NCBI GenBank assembly: GCA_021604865.1 | Contig: BQJU01000035.1 | Coordinates: forward strand, 1 to 64,000 | Direction: 5' to 3' | DNA length: 64,000 bases | From: Saprospiraceae bacterium | GTDB lineage: Bacteria > Bacteroidota > Bacteroidia > Chitinophagales > Saprospiraceae | Shown: positions 1-10,000 of the stretch, piece after piece | How positions within the stretch are numbered: the stretch's first letter is position 1 | How the letters are laid out: each line of letters begins with the position of its first letter | Made by a program: the position numbers and the translations under genes | Notes under the pieces: generated by a model | What the model was told of the DNA's origin: nothing | Databases searched by the model: none | Seen by the model: the letters and a program-made list of their open reading frames with translations, nothing else

Positions 1-69
1 CGAAATGCCAGACTCTTGCTCCTTGAGGATCTTAATGATTTGCGTTTCAGTAAATCTCGATTTTTTCAT
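1..69 (-). CDS. IS3-family transposase OrfA, N-terminal fragment (cut by window edge)
   Basis: Reading the minus strand from the ATG at 69 gives 23 codons, beginning MKKSRFTETQIIKILKEQ, with no stop before the window edge. This is the typical start of the HTH_Tnp_1 / InsE-like OrfA protein of IS3-family elements, which binds the terminal repeats and is joined to OrfB by programmed frameshifting. Only the start of the first helix-turn-helix helix is visible, so activity and frameshift site cannot be judged. The family call rests on the characteristic N-terminal motif. Confidence 0.75.
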   Translation of the reverse strand, partial: MKKSRFTETQIIKILKEQESGIS

Positions 70-143
70 CGGCTCTTACTTTTTTTTAAAGTTAGGAATT
101 TTTTCATTTTATTTTTGGTCCTAACTTGGGGGAAGCCGACACA
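1..143 (-). mobile_element. end of an IS3-family insertion sequence (rest lies left of the window)
   Basis: The segment holds the first codons of an IS3-type OrfA on the minus strand, preceded by about 70 bases of AT-rich leader. On the minus strand the element appears to begin near 143 with TGTGTCGGCTTCCCCC, which has the TG start expected for an IS3 terminal repeat. The exact end cannot be fixed because the other terminus and the target duplication are outside the window. Confidence 0.6.
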
Positions 144-654
144 CTGACTTAATTTCCTTATTCCTGTTAAAAGAGCTTCCATTAAGCTGATGAGTTTTTT
201 TACCACTTTATTAGCTTTGATTGGACTTATTCAAATTCGTATTCATCCCATAAAAACTGCCCCAATTTACTATGAATGTGTAAAGTCAATAAAATAGCGA
301 TTCGCTGGCAGTCACAAAAAAAATAGGCCAGACAAAACTTGCCTAGCCTATTCTTTTTTTCTTAACTTTGAAATCCGACGACTCAAATGACAACGCGGAG
401 TCTTTTCAAATCTATTTCGTCCTGATTATTACGGTATTATCTAAACTCTTAGTGATCCCGACAAGATTTTTCCAGAATTTCATTAACTAACTCAACCCAA
501 TCCTGCTTAGCGCAAATTTAATCCCCAAATTATCACATCTCCCCCAAATTTCTTAACTTTGTAAGGTTCTTAAAAACGTCAACGCAAACGACAACGCTTA
601 ATAAAGATTGATGTGTAAGTCGTTCATTTTCAATGCTAAAACGAGTGAAGGTAG
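144..654. other. intergenic region between the IS end and tRNA-Arg
   Basis: No coding sequence is supported here. It contains a hairpin followed by a T run at 322-360 and two plus-strand boxes of the Bacteroidota -7 type, TAACTTTG at 363-370 and 554-561. Each box is followed within 60 bases by a GACAACGC motif. Neither box has a well-placed -33 TTG, and no plus-strand gene begins before 2277, so these may be decayed or may drive non-coding transcripts. Confidence 0.4.
322..360 (+). terminator. rho-independent terminator-like hairpin, orphan
   Basis: AATAGGC (322-328) pairs with GCCTATT (346-352) and is followed by a T-rich tract through 360. No plus-strand gene lies upstream inside the window, so it may end a transcript that leaves the IS element or a small RNA. 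Confidence 0.45.
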
Positions 655-726
655 TGACCCCGCCAGGACTCGAACCTGGATCTAAAGTTTAGGAAACTTC
701 TATTCTATCCCTTGAACTACGGGGCC
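655..726 (-). tRNA. tRNA-Arg (anticodon CCU)
   Basis: The minus strand folds as a complete cloverleaf of 72 bases. The acceptor stem is GGCCCCG against CGGGGTC with one G-U pair, followed by an A discriminator. The anticodon stem GAAGT/ACTTT encloses the seven-base loop TTCCTAA with anticodon CCT, which reads AGG. The T arm has CAGG-TTCGAGT-CCTGG, with the conserved TTCGA. CCA is not encoded and must be added after transcription. It stands alone with no neighbouring tRNA. Confidence 0.93.
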
Positions 727-762
727 ATGTGAATAAGCATTAAATGAAGATTTACAGCACAA

Positions 763-775
763 CCTCCAAACATGC
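763..775. repeat. copy of dispersed intergenic repeat, core CCTCCAAACATGC
   Basis: The core CCTCCAAACATGC lies just upstream (on the minus strand) of tRNA-Arg. Related copies or variants occur in other spacers near 15013-15076, 18713-18730, 31490-31506, 34262-34276 and 38677-38735. Confidence 0.45.
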
Positions 776-876
776 TTCCAATATCGGCAAATCTAATAAT
801 TTTTTTTCATTGCGGTTAATCCTGCTGAATAGGATGTCAAGGTCAGGCCTTCAAACATCAACACCCCATTCTAATA

Positions 877-942
877 GACAGGATTAACAAGATTTACAGG
901 ATAAAATCCAGAAAGAATGCTGTAAAACCAGTTAATCCTGTC
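877..942. repeat. long imperfect inverted repeat (intergenic hairpin)
   Basis: GACAGGATTAAC (877-888) is the exact reverse complement of GTTAATCCTGTC (931-942). Nested inside, TTTACAG (893-899) matches CTGTAAA (920-926). The unit resembles the GGATTAACAAGATTTACAGGAT dispersed repeats common in spacers of environmental Bacteroidota. It lies between tRNA-Arg and the DUF4350 gene and has no T run, so it is not an obvious terminator. Confidence 0.6.
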
Positions 943-974
943 AAAAGAACTGACCCCTAGGGTTACGAACCCCC

Positions 975-1901
975 TCACTTCCCCTCATCCAGCCAATGAA
1001 TAATATTCAGCAGCAACTGTGGGTTTTGTTTAGCTTCCGGCTCATTCATGCCAAACGGACGCTGATTGGGGCCACCCAACTGGGCACTAAACATTGCTGC
1101 TTCGCCAAAAACGACTACTTTGCCTTTGCCATGTGTCAAGTGAGCCGCCTGATACCAGCCACTGCCACTTTTGAAAGGTGTATCTTCCTCAAATTGCCAG
1201 GCCTGCTCAGGTTCCAGCAACGTATAATGTTGATCCAGTTGTAGGATAGGTGTGGCGCCTTTTGGCAACTGAAAAGCACTACCCGTAAAGGTCACCACAT
1301 CATCAATGCGTTCATCTTCGTTTTGCCCTTCAGTGATGGGGCCTACCAACAGCAAACCATTTTCTCGGGTAAAATGTTCCGGACTGCGCCGACGATTGTC
1401 CATGGCAAATCCATTGCTCCACTCCACACCAAATGCTTTGCCCAAATCGTAGGTAGCGCCACCAAAAGGCATGTGGTCAGCAATGAGAAACAATCGCCCC
1501 CCGGATTTGACCCACTCCTTTACGGCTTTGATCTCTGCTTCTGTAAAAGCCGATGGTGTAGGGAGGTTCCAATTGCCCTGATTGCTTTCGTGCAAAGGAT
1601 TGGAAATTACCAATATCCTACATCCAGACAATACTTCTTTGCTAAAGGCTTCATTTGATCCCTTCATCTGATAGCCATCCGCAGCTACAACATTAGCAAA
1701 GGTCTGATACCGACCATCAATAGTGTGGAAATTGTGGTGCGCTCCATCGATATAAATGATGGGCCCTTTGTTTTCCGAATACCGGGCCTTTTTAATGGGA
1801 TAAGTAAAACTGGTATCCGGAACCTGTTGAGAAAATAAGGTTGAAAAACAGAGACAACAAACCAGGCTGAATAGCGACTTTCTGAATTGGTGATTTTTCA
1901 T
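975..1901 (-). CDS. secreted DUF4350-like (GATase-fold) protein
   Basis: This 308-residue protein starts with a signal peptide (about residues 1-25, ending FSQQ), so it should be exported to the periplasm or beyond. The mature part opens with a IIYIDGAHHNFHT segment and includes VVAADGYQ, LVISNPLH and LFLIADHMPFGGATYDLG, spaced as in the DUF4350 / type 1 glutamine amidotransferase-like fold, where a strand-turn carrying conserved Asp/His replaces a catalytic site. I see no classical Cys-His-Glu triad, so enzymatic activity is uncertain. It is transcribed alone on the minus strand. The ATG at 1901 is the only start that keeps the signal peptide. Confidence 0.6.
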   Translation of the reverse strand: MKNHQFRKSLFSLVCCLCFSTLFSQQVPDTSFTYPIKKARYSENKGPIIYIDGAHHNFHTIDGRYQTFANVVAADGYQMKGSNEAFSKEVLSGCRILVISNPLHESNQGNWNLPTPSAFTEAEIKAVKEWVKSGGRLFLIADHMPFGGATYDLGKAFGVEWSNGFAMDNRRRSPEHFTRENGLLLVGPITEGQNEDERIDDVVTFTGSAFQLPKGATPILQLDQHYTLLEPEQAWQFEEDTPFKSGSGWYQAAHLTHGKGKVVVFGEAAMFSAQLGGPNQRPFGMNEPEAKQNPQLLLNIIHWLDEGK

Positions 1902-2276
1902 ACGGGTGATTGATTGTTGGATGATTTCACAAAAAGTACTTTAGAACTCAGTCCACTAAGGGATGTGGGATTAATAACTGTCCGATTTCGATAGGATAGT
2001 GATTTTGTTTCCAATCTGCTCCTCCGCTAAAGCTTCGGCGACACGCGGAAGGCGAAGGTTCCCGCCCATAGCCAAAGTTAAGGAAGGAGGTTCTTCAACA
2101 ACGATTGGAAGCAAAAGCACTCCTAGAAAAGTGGACACTTATTGATACCTCGTCCCTAAGTTAAAAAAACTTCTTTATTTTTACACGACGGAAGAAATGA
2201 GAGAAATGTTGGTCGCAATAAGATTGGTCCTTGTCACCACATCCCCACACCCCTACATCACTTAACTAAAACTACC
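1902..2276. other. intergenic region between divergent genes
   Basis: No gene is seen. A GC-rich patch at about 2027-2075 (AAGCTTCGGCG, GGCGAAGG) distantly resembles the larger mosaic repeats at 34281-34372 and 54654-54763. The last 80 bases before the ATG at 2277 are C/A-rich. No convincing promoter pair was found. Confidence 0.35.
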
Positions 2277-2633
2277 ATGAATATCGAATCCTTTCGCGAA
2301 TACTGCCTCTCCAAACCAGGAACAGAAGAAGGACTACCTTTTGGTCCCGACACCCTGGTCTTTAAAGTGATGGGTAAAATATTTGCCCTTACAGGAATGA
2401 ACAATCCGGAATTTAAGGTCAACCTGAAATGTGACCCGGATTGGGTGCCGGAATTGCGAGAGCAACACCCTGAAATACAACCCGGGTATCACATGAATAA
2501 ACAACATTGGAATACCGTTTCCTTTGAAGGCGGACTTGATAATGCCTTTTTGAGGGAGCTAATAGACCACTCTTATGATTTAATTGTAAAGAGTTTGCCT
2601 AAAAAGACACAGGAAATACTCGCAAACTTATGA
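2277..2633 (+). CDS. MmcQ/YjbR family protein
   Basis: At 118 residues this is the usual size for the MmcQ/YjbR family, a double-wing fold often described as DNA-binding-like with no firmly known function. It shows the family pattern: N-terminal ESFREYCLSKPGTEEGLPFG, then VFKVMGKIFAL, a KCDP segment, PGYHMNKQHWNTV and a C-terminal helix ending in a SYDLIVKSLPKK stretch. It overlaps the next gene by four bases (ATGA), so the two are probably co-transcribed and translationally coupled. The ATG at 2277 follows a long AC-rich leader without a Shine-Dalgarno sequence. Confidence 0.85.
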   Translation: MNIESFREYCLSKPGTEEGLPFGPDTLVFKVMGKIFALTGMNNPEFKVNLKCDPDWVPELREQHPEIQPGYHMNKQHWNTVSFEGGLDNAFLRELIDHSYDLIVKSLPKKTQEILANL

Positions 2634-3697
2634 TTGTCCCCACCTATGATTACCTCATTGTTGGACAAGGTATCGCCGGGACCTTATTGACACATTTCCT
2701 GTTGAAAGCAGGTCAAACCGTGATGGTGGTTGACCAGGATGCTCCGGCTGCTGCATCCAAGGTAGCAGCGGGTATTATCAACCCCATCACAGGTCGCCGC
2801 TACCTCAAGTCCTGGCGTATTGATGAATTGCTGCCTTTTGCGGAAGTGACTTATCAGGCGTTGGAAAAACAGCTGGATCTTCATTTTTTTCATCCGCGTC
2901 GTATTATCCGTGCTATGTTTAGCCCCGGTGAGGAAAACGATTGGCTGGCCCGTACCGCTCAGCCGGGCTACGAAAATTATATCGCCGATCAATTGGAATT
3001 GGGTGCTTATCAACAACACATCAGTCCAGCCAGGGCTTTTGGCGAAATTCTACAAGGCGCGCAGGTCGAATTGGGCAAGTTGGTCAACCATTATCGAGCC
3101 TATCTGGAGGAACTAAATATCTATCGGGAAACAGCATTCGATTATACGCAATTAATTATTGAAAAAGATCATGTTCAATATCGGGATATCCGGGCAAAAA
3201 GAGTGGTATTTTGCGAAGGCATTCAGGTGAAACAAAACCCATATTTCAACTATTTACCGTTCCAGGGAGCTAAAGGAGAAGTGCTGATCATCAAAGTTCC
3301 AACAGTGAACTTCGACAAAATCCTTAAACACAAACTTTTCATTGTCCCCTTGGGTAATGACCACTACTGGATTGGCTCCACCTATGACAACCACTATCAG
3401 GAAACTGGCCCCACTGAAGCCGGAAAACAACGCCTATTGAGCAAATTGCAGGAAATGCTAAAAGTACCCTTTGAAATTGTAGATCACCTCGCTGCCATCC
3501 GGCCTACCGTCCGCGACCGACGGCCCTTCCTGGGCGTGCATCCAAAGATTGATAAACTGTTTCTCTTTAATGGTCTGGGCACCAAGGGCGCCTCCCTGGG
3601 GCCTTTTTGGGCAAATAAAATGATGCATTTCTTATTGGAAAACCAACTTCTTGACCCGGAAGTGGATATTCAGCGGTTTTATAACTTTTTTGATTAA
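2630..3697 (+). CDS. FAD-dependent oxidoreductase (DAO family)
   Basis: This 355-residue flavoprotein has the N-terminal dinucleotide-binding motif GQGIAG at residues 12-17, followed by the acidic VVDQD that contacts the FAD ribose. AAGIINPITGRRYLKSWR near residue 48 is typical of D-amino-acid-oxidase-like proteins. A C-terminal segment (AAIRPTVRDRRPFLG, then GLGTKGASLGP) resembles the second FAD contact region of the DAO fold. The substrate cannot be told from sequence; an amine or amino acid is likely. No signal peptide is present, so it is cytoplasmic. It is coupled to the upstream MmcQ/YjbR gene by an ATGA overlap. Confidence 0.8.
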   Translation: MIVPTYDYLIVGQGIAGTLLTHFLLKAGQTVMVVDQDAPAAASKVAAGIINPITGRRYLKSWRIDELLPFAEVTYQALEKQLDLHFFHPRRIIRAMFSPGEENDWLARTAQPGYENYIADQLELGAYQQHISPARAFGEILQGAQVELGKLVNHYRAYLEELNIYRETAFDYTQLIIEKDHVQYRDIRAKRVVFCEGIQVKQNPYFNYLPFQGAKGEVLIIKVPTVNFDKILKHKLFIVPLGNDHYWIGSTYDNHYQETGPTEAGKQRLLSKLQEMLKVPFEIVDHLAAIRPTVRDRRPFLGVHPKIDKLFLFNGLGTKGASLGPFWANKMMHFLLENQLLDPEVDIQRFYNFFD

Positions 3698-4030
3698 ATC
3701 AATGTGCCAATTTTTCCAATAAGTAGATAAATATCAAGCAGACTTTTAGTTAAAACCGAAAAATCGACAATAAACACCCTGCCATCATAATTTTTTATAG
3801 TTTGTTGTAGTTAATGTATGTAATTAGACGTCAAATGGCATCTAATAAGGTAGAGCAAGTTTAATCTTCATGGTGTTGGTGGCATATTATTGGAAGAAAA
3901 AGGAATATTGGAAGAAATGCAGGGAGGCCCTCAATGCTTTCATCTCATCCACTCCAAAGGCTTTATTACCTTCACCAACTCATGATCATTAAACGACTTT
4001 TTTTACCTATGAAACCATCAAATTCCCAGT
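3698..4030. other. intergenic region upstream of the macroglobulin gene
   Basis: No gene or strong hairpin is seen in these 333 bases. The sequence is AT-rich and contains TTTGTTGTAGTTAATGTATG around 3801-3820, which could be part of a promoter for the large gene that follows, but no clean -33/-7 pair is present. Confidence 0.3.
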
Positions 4031-7000
4031 ATGAAGCGATCATTCATCCCTTTTGTGGCCTTAATGGCATTATCCTGCCTTTTGCATTTTCAGACTTACG
4101 CCCAACCTGGTGCTACTATGCTTAAATTCAACAATGAGCCTTATAAGGCGGAATGGAAAACAATTGACTCCCTGGACCAGAACGGTTTGCCCAAATCGGC
4201 ACTGGAAAAAGTAGAGGCCTTATACCAACGTGCCCGTACAGATAAAAATCCGGCGCAGATCATCAAAACCATGACGTATCGCCTGAAGTACCTCAATACT
4301 TTGGAAGAAGACGGTCTGGTCAAGGCCATCGGGCAGCTGGAATCGGAAATTAGCAATGCCGAGTTTCCGACTCAAAGCATTATGCAGTCGATGCTGGGTG
4401 AAATGTACCAATTTTATATTCAGGCCAATCGCTGGCAACTCGACAACCGTACGGATGTAGTCAACTACCAAAACGATGATATTCAAACCTGGTCGATGGA
4501 GCAACTGGTAGCCCGAAGTATGGAACTTTATGAAGAATCAGTCCAGTCAGAAGCCCTTTATCAGGTGCCAATCCAACTTTTTGATGCCATTTCCACCGAA
4601 GCCAAAAACAGTGAAGGACTAAGACCGACTTTATTTGATTTTCTGGTCCATCGTGCCATTGACCAATTTGCCAATGAGCAAAATTTTGTCACGGCTCCGG
4701 CTTATCGTTTTTATCTGGATCAGGGGGAGGCTTTCGCCAAATGGGATCAGTTTGTAAAAGTGAAATTTATCACCAAGGATACCACCTCCAATAAATTTCG
4801 GGCCATCCTGCTCCTGCAAGAACTATTGAATCGCCATGCAAAAGATTCAGACCCCACTGCTTTGATTGATGCTGACCTGAAACGGTTGGATTTTGTACGA
4901 CAGCATTCTGTTCACCCCGAAAAAGATTCGCTGTATTTAAAGGCTCTTGAAACCCTGGCAGCAACCTACAAAGGCCAGCGACAGGTATCAGAGGTGTTAT
5001 ACAAAATTGCAGAATATCACTACAGTCTAGGATCGGGTTATGATGCTCGTTCGGCACCTGAAAAACGCTGGGGATATAAAAAAGCCAAAGAGGATTGTGA
5101 CCGCGTAATCAGTGATTATTCGGGTACCTATGGGGCCAATTTGTGTCAAAGCCTCATCAATCAAATCCAACAGCCTTCTCTTTATGTAAAATCGGAAGCG
5201 GTCGTATTGCCCAATAAACCGTCCCTGATAGAAGTGAGTTTCCGGAATTTGGCGAAAGCCTATATCAAAGTAGTCGTACTGAGCGAAGGGGAACGGGAAG
5301 AATTGGATCAGAAGAATTACGAGGATAGACTGGATTATATCAATGGTAGGAAAACCGTTTACCAAAGAGAAGAAACCTTGTCGGATGAAGGCGATTTTCA
5401 AAACCATACTGCCGAAACTATGCTCGGGCCTTTGCCGCTAGGTTATTATGTCTTATTGATTTCTGATAATGTCGGCTTTAAAGCCAAAAGCGGCGCCGTA
5501 TCCTATTTGTCTTTCCACGTATCAAGAATCGGTTACCTCAGTCGCAATTCAGGAACTGACCCGTTGGAGTTTGTCGTCCTGGATCGTGAAAATGGAAAGC
5601 CAATGGCAGGCGTCTTGGCCGAATTTTATACCAACCAGTACAATCAGCGAAAAAGAACCAATGAATACCTAAAGATAGGACAGGCTACCAGTGATGAGAA
5701 TGGCTATGTGCATCCTGATTTGTCTAATCGTTCATATTATCGGGTAAAATATACTCAGGGCAATGATGTGCTTTATCTCGAAGATGGTTATTCTAGTTAT
5801 TATCGGGATTCGCGGCCTGTTGTACAGCGGAAGAATACTCATTTTTTCCTGGATCGCGCCATCTATCGGCCAGGGCAAACCGTATATTTTAAGGCCTTAA
5901 TCCTGGAAGAAGGGGAGAATGATATCCCTGCTGTAGTGACCGATGAAAAAGTAACCATATCCTTTTTTGATGCCAATGGACAGGAGGTGAATAAGCTGGA
6001 GCTAAAGACCAATATTTATGGCACGGTACATGGCTCTTTTATAGCACCGGAGGAGGGGCTACGTGGTTCGATGTACCTAAAATCCAGTGCTGGGAATTCT
6101 ACCAGAAACTTTCGGGTGGAAGAGTATAAACGGCCAAAATTTGAGGTCGTGCTGCCTGCCCTGGAAGGTGAATTCAAATTGGGTGACACCCTTGAAATTA
6201 CCGGTCAGGCCAAAGCCTTTGCTGGTAACAATATTGATGGCGCCAAGGTCCAATATCGAGTAGTACGTGAAGTGCGATACCCTTGGTGGCCCTGGTATTA
6301 TGGCCGGTCTCCAATGGGGGGCGAGAATATGGAAATTGCCAATGGCCTTACGGAAACTGATGAAAATGGTCAATTTACCATCCCTTTCACGGCTATTCCG
6401 GATCGTTCTGTCGACCCTAAAAACAAGCCTGCCTTCCGCTTTACCATCTATGCTGATGTAACCGATATCAATGGGGAAACACAATCGGATAGCCGGAGCA
6501 TCAACCTGGGGTATGCTAGCCTGGAAGCATCAGTGCAGGTGCCAGAAGATGTAGATCGCAATGACGCTCTAAAGCTAAATATCGTCACAAAAAACCTGGA
6601 TGGACAATTTCAGGCGGCAAGAGGTAAGATCGTTATTCATAGATTGGACGCTCCCAAACAAATTTTTATTGATCGATATTGGCCTAAGCCAGATTATTAC
6701 CTGATTGAACCCTGGCGCTTTCGCGAAAATTTCCCCTATTTGGCTTATGAAAATGCCGACGAAAAAAACACCTGGCCACGCCTGGAGCAAAAGTTTGTCT
6801 CTCCATTTAATACAGGAGAATCCAAGGACATGGACCTGACCCTTCAGGATTGGCCTGTGGGGCATTATGTGCTGGTGTTGCAAACCCAGGACAAAAATGG
6901 TGTCGACCTGGAGATGGAATATTATTTCCGGGTAATGGACGCTAAAAACAAAGAATTGGCGCCCGGAACCCAATACTGGATTCAAGAAAATAAGGAAAGC

Positions 7001-10000
7001 TTCCAACCGGGAGAAAACCTGAACATTACCTTGGCAACTGCTGACGATGGACTCAATGTATTATACGAAGTGGATCGCCGACGCAGTCTAGTGGAGAAAC
7101 GCCAGGTTACTGTCAACAAATGGCAACAAGAAACCTATGCGATTACAGCAGCGGACAAAGGCAATTTTTATGTCCTGCTCACTTTTATAAAACACAATCG
7201 ACTCTACCAGAAGACCATGTTGATTCCGGTACCGTGGAAGGAAAAAGAGCTAAAAATGGAACTGGCCACCTTCCGCGACAAATTAAAACCGGGCCAGGAA
7301 GAAGAATGGCGGATCAAAATCAGTGGACCGGAAGGAGAGCGCGTATTGGCTGAAATGGTCGCTGGCATGTATGATGCTTCACTGGATCAGTTTGCAGCCA
7401 ATTACTGGACACATTCCTATTTTCCAACCTACAATTATTCCAATAAACAATGGCGAGGAGCACAGTTTGGTGCTCGTGGAAGTAGCCTTCTGGCTAACAA
7501 TTGGCAACTACAAATCCAACTCGAAGGCCGTGCCTATCGCGACTTTAACTGGTTTGGCTTTTTTGGCGGCTATTATGGCGGAGGACCTAGAAGGCGGATG
7601 ACCCTGATGTCGGCTCCACAAATGGAAATGGATGGCATAGCCGAGATGCGAGATGCTGAAGTGGGGATGCTTCAGAAATCTTCGGCACCGCTAAGCTATT
7701 CTGCTAATTCTCCCGATTCTTTAGCACCGCCACCACCACCTGCTCCTCCTGGTGAAGCAGAACGAGAAGAACGCAAAATGGAGGACATACCAGTGCGGAC
7801 CAATTTGAATGAGACCGTTTTCTTCATGCCTCAGTTGCTGACGGACGAAGCAGGTAATATTATCATCAAATTTACGATGAATGAAGCCTTGACCCGGTGG
7901 AAGTTTATGGCTATGGCACATACCTCCAGCCTGCAGACAGGTTATGTTGAAAAAGAGGTGGTCACCCAAAAGGAATTGATGGTGGTACCCAATGCACCCC
8001 GCTTTGTCCGGGAGGGAGACGAGATCGAATTTACAGCCAAAGTGAGCAACCTGACAGAAGAAGAGATAAAAGGCGTAGCGGAATTGACTCTTTTTGATGC
8101 CATTCATGAACAACCGATTAATACGATGGTAGGGAATGCTGCACCCAAAGTTCAATTTGTGGCAAAAGCTGGTCAATCAACCAGCCTGAGCTGGAAAATT
8201 CGCATTCCGAAAGGAGGACGCCTGATGGCCATCAAACACCGGATAACGGCCCGTGCCGACAAGTTTTCTGATGGTGAAGAAAGCGCCCTACCCGTACTCA
8301 CCAATCGCATGTTGGTTACCGAAACATTGCCCATGCCAGTCCGGTCCAAGGAAACCAAGACCTTTACGCTGGAGAGCCTCAAAAATTCCGGAACTTCTAA
8401 GACCTTGACCAATCACCGGTATGCTTTGGAGTTTACGTCCAACCCAGCCTGGTATGCCGTGCAATCACTGCCCTACCTTATGGAATATCCTTATGATTGT
8501 ACGGAACAAATCTTTAATCGTTTCTACGCCAACAGCCTGGCTTCTTCAGTCGCCAATAAATATCCGCGCATCAAACAGGTTTTTGACAGCTGGCAGAATA
8601 CCGAAGCTTTGGAAAGTAACCTGTCCAAAAATAAAGAACTAAAAAATATCTTGCTGGCAGAAACCCCCTGGGTGATGGAGGCCAAATCCGAAGCAGAACA
8701 ACGCAAAAATATCGGCCTGCTTTTTGACCTCAACCGCATGGGCAGAGAAAAAAATGCTGCACTCAATAAATTGGTGGAACGCCAGACGATTAGCGGTGGA
8801 TTTAGCTGGTTCCCTGGTGGAAAGGATAGCTGGTATATCACTCAATATCTGGTCGAAGGCATGGGGCATCTCAAAAAAATGGGTGTGCAAGACCTGGAAG
8901 GTTCTTCCCAAGCACAGACTATGGTCAACAATGCCATTAGTTTTATCGACCGTAAGGTGATCGAGGATTACGAACGATTAGAGCGTCGGGTCAAGGAGGG
9001 AAATGCCAAATGGGAGGAGGATAACCTGAATAATATGGTCATTCACTACCTCTATGCGCGTAGTTTTTTCCCGGACCAAGCGGGTGATGCCCAACTGGAA
9101 AAAATCACAAGCTATTACCTCGGCCAGGCAGAGAAACATTGGTTGAATAAAGGCATTTATCAGGAAGGCATGCTTGGACTAGTATTGCATCGCCACCAAA
9201 AGGCTGAAGCCGCCATGAAAATCATTCGCTCACTCAAAGAGCGGGCGATTATGAATGAGGAATTGGGCATGTATTGGAAAGCGGATCGTGGTTATTTCTG
9301 GTATCAGTTGCCGATAGAAACCCATGCTTTGATGATTGAACTTTTTGCCGAAGTAGCCAAAGATAACAAAGCCGTAGACGAGTTGAAATTGTGGTTGCTT
9401 AAGAACAAACAGACCAACCATTGGAAAACCACCAAAGCTACATCAAGTGCTGTTTATGCCTTGCTGTCTAACGGCTCCAACTGGTTGCTGGAAAGTAACC
9501 AGGTGAGTATTAGTTTCCCGAAGGCGAGTGCCAAGGAAGAAGCTCATATTACTGCAGCCAGCAAGACCCTGGAAGCAGGAACCGGCTATTTCAAAGCCAA
9601 CTGGCCTAAGGAGGAGGTAAACCGTGATCTGGCTACCGTTAAGGTGCGCAACAATAACGATGTGGTGGCCTGGGGAGCCATGTATTGGCAGTATTTTGAG
9701 GAATTGGACAAGATTAAAACCTTCGAAGAAACCCCACTGACGCTGAAAAAACAACTTTATAGGGAAGTCAACTCAGACCGGGGCCCTGTATTGGAAGAAG
9801 TTACGCCGGAAATGAAACTGATACCCGGTGACAAGCTGAAAGTTCGCATTGAACTGAGAGTAGATCGTCCCATGGAATACGTTCACATGAAGGATATGCG
9901 TGCCAGTGGCCTGGAACCCATCAATGTGCTGAGCCATTATAAATGGAATCAGGGGCTTGGTTATTATGAAAGCACCGGTGATGTGGCGACCAATTTCTTT

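Noticed and set aside
7721-8176. Long open frame antisense to the macroglobulin gene, and similar antisense frames elsewhere in large genes
   Set aside because: Composition and lack of any recognisable family fit shadow frames of the strong coding frame on the other strand.
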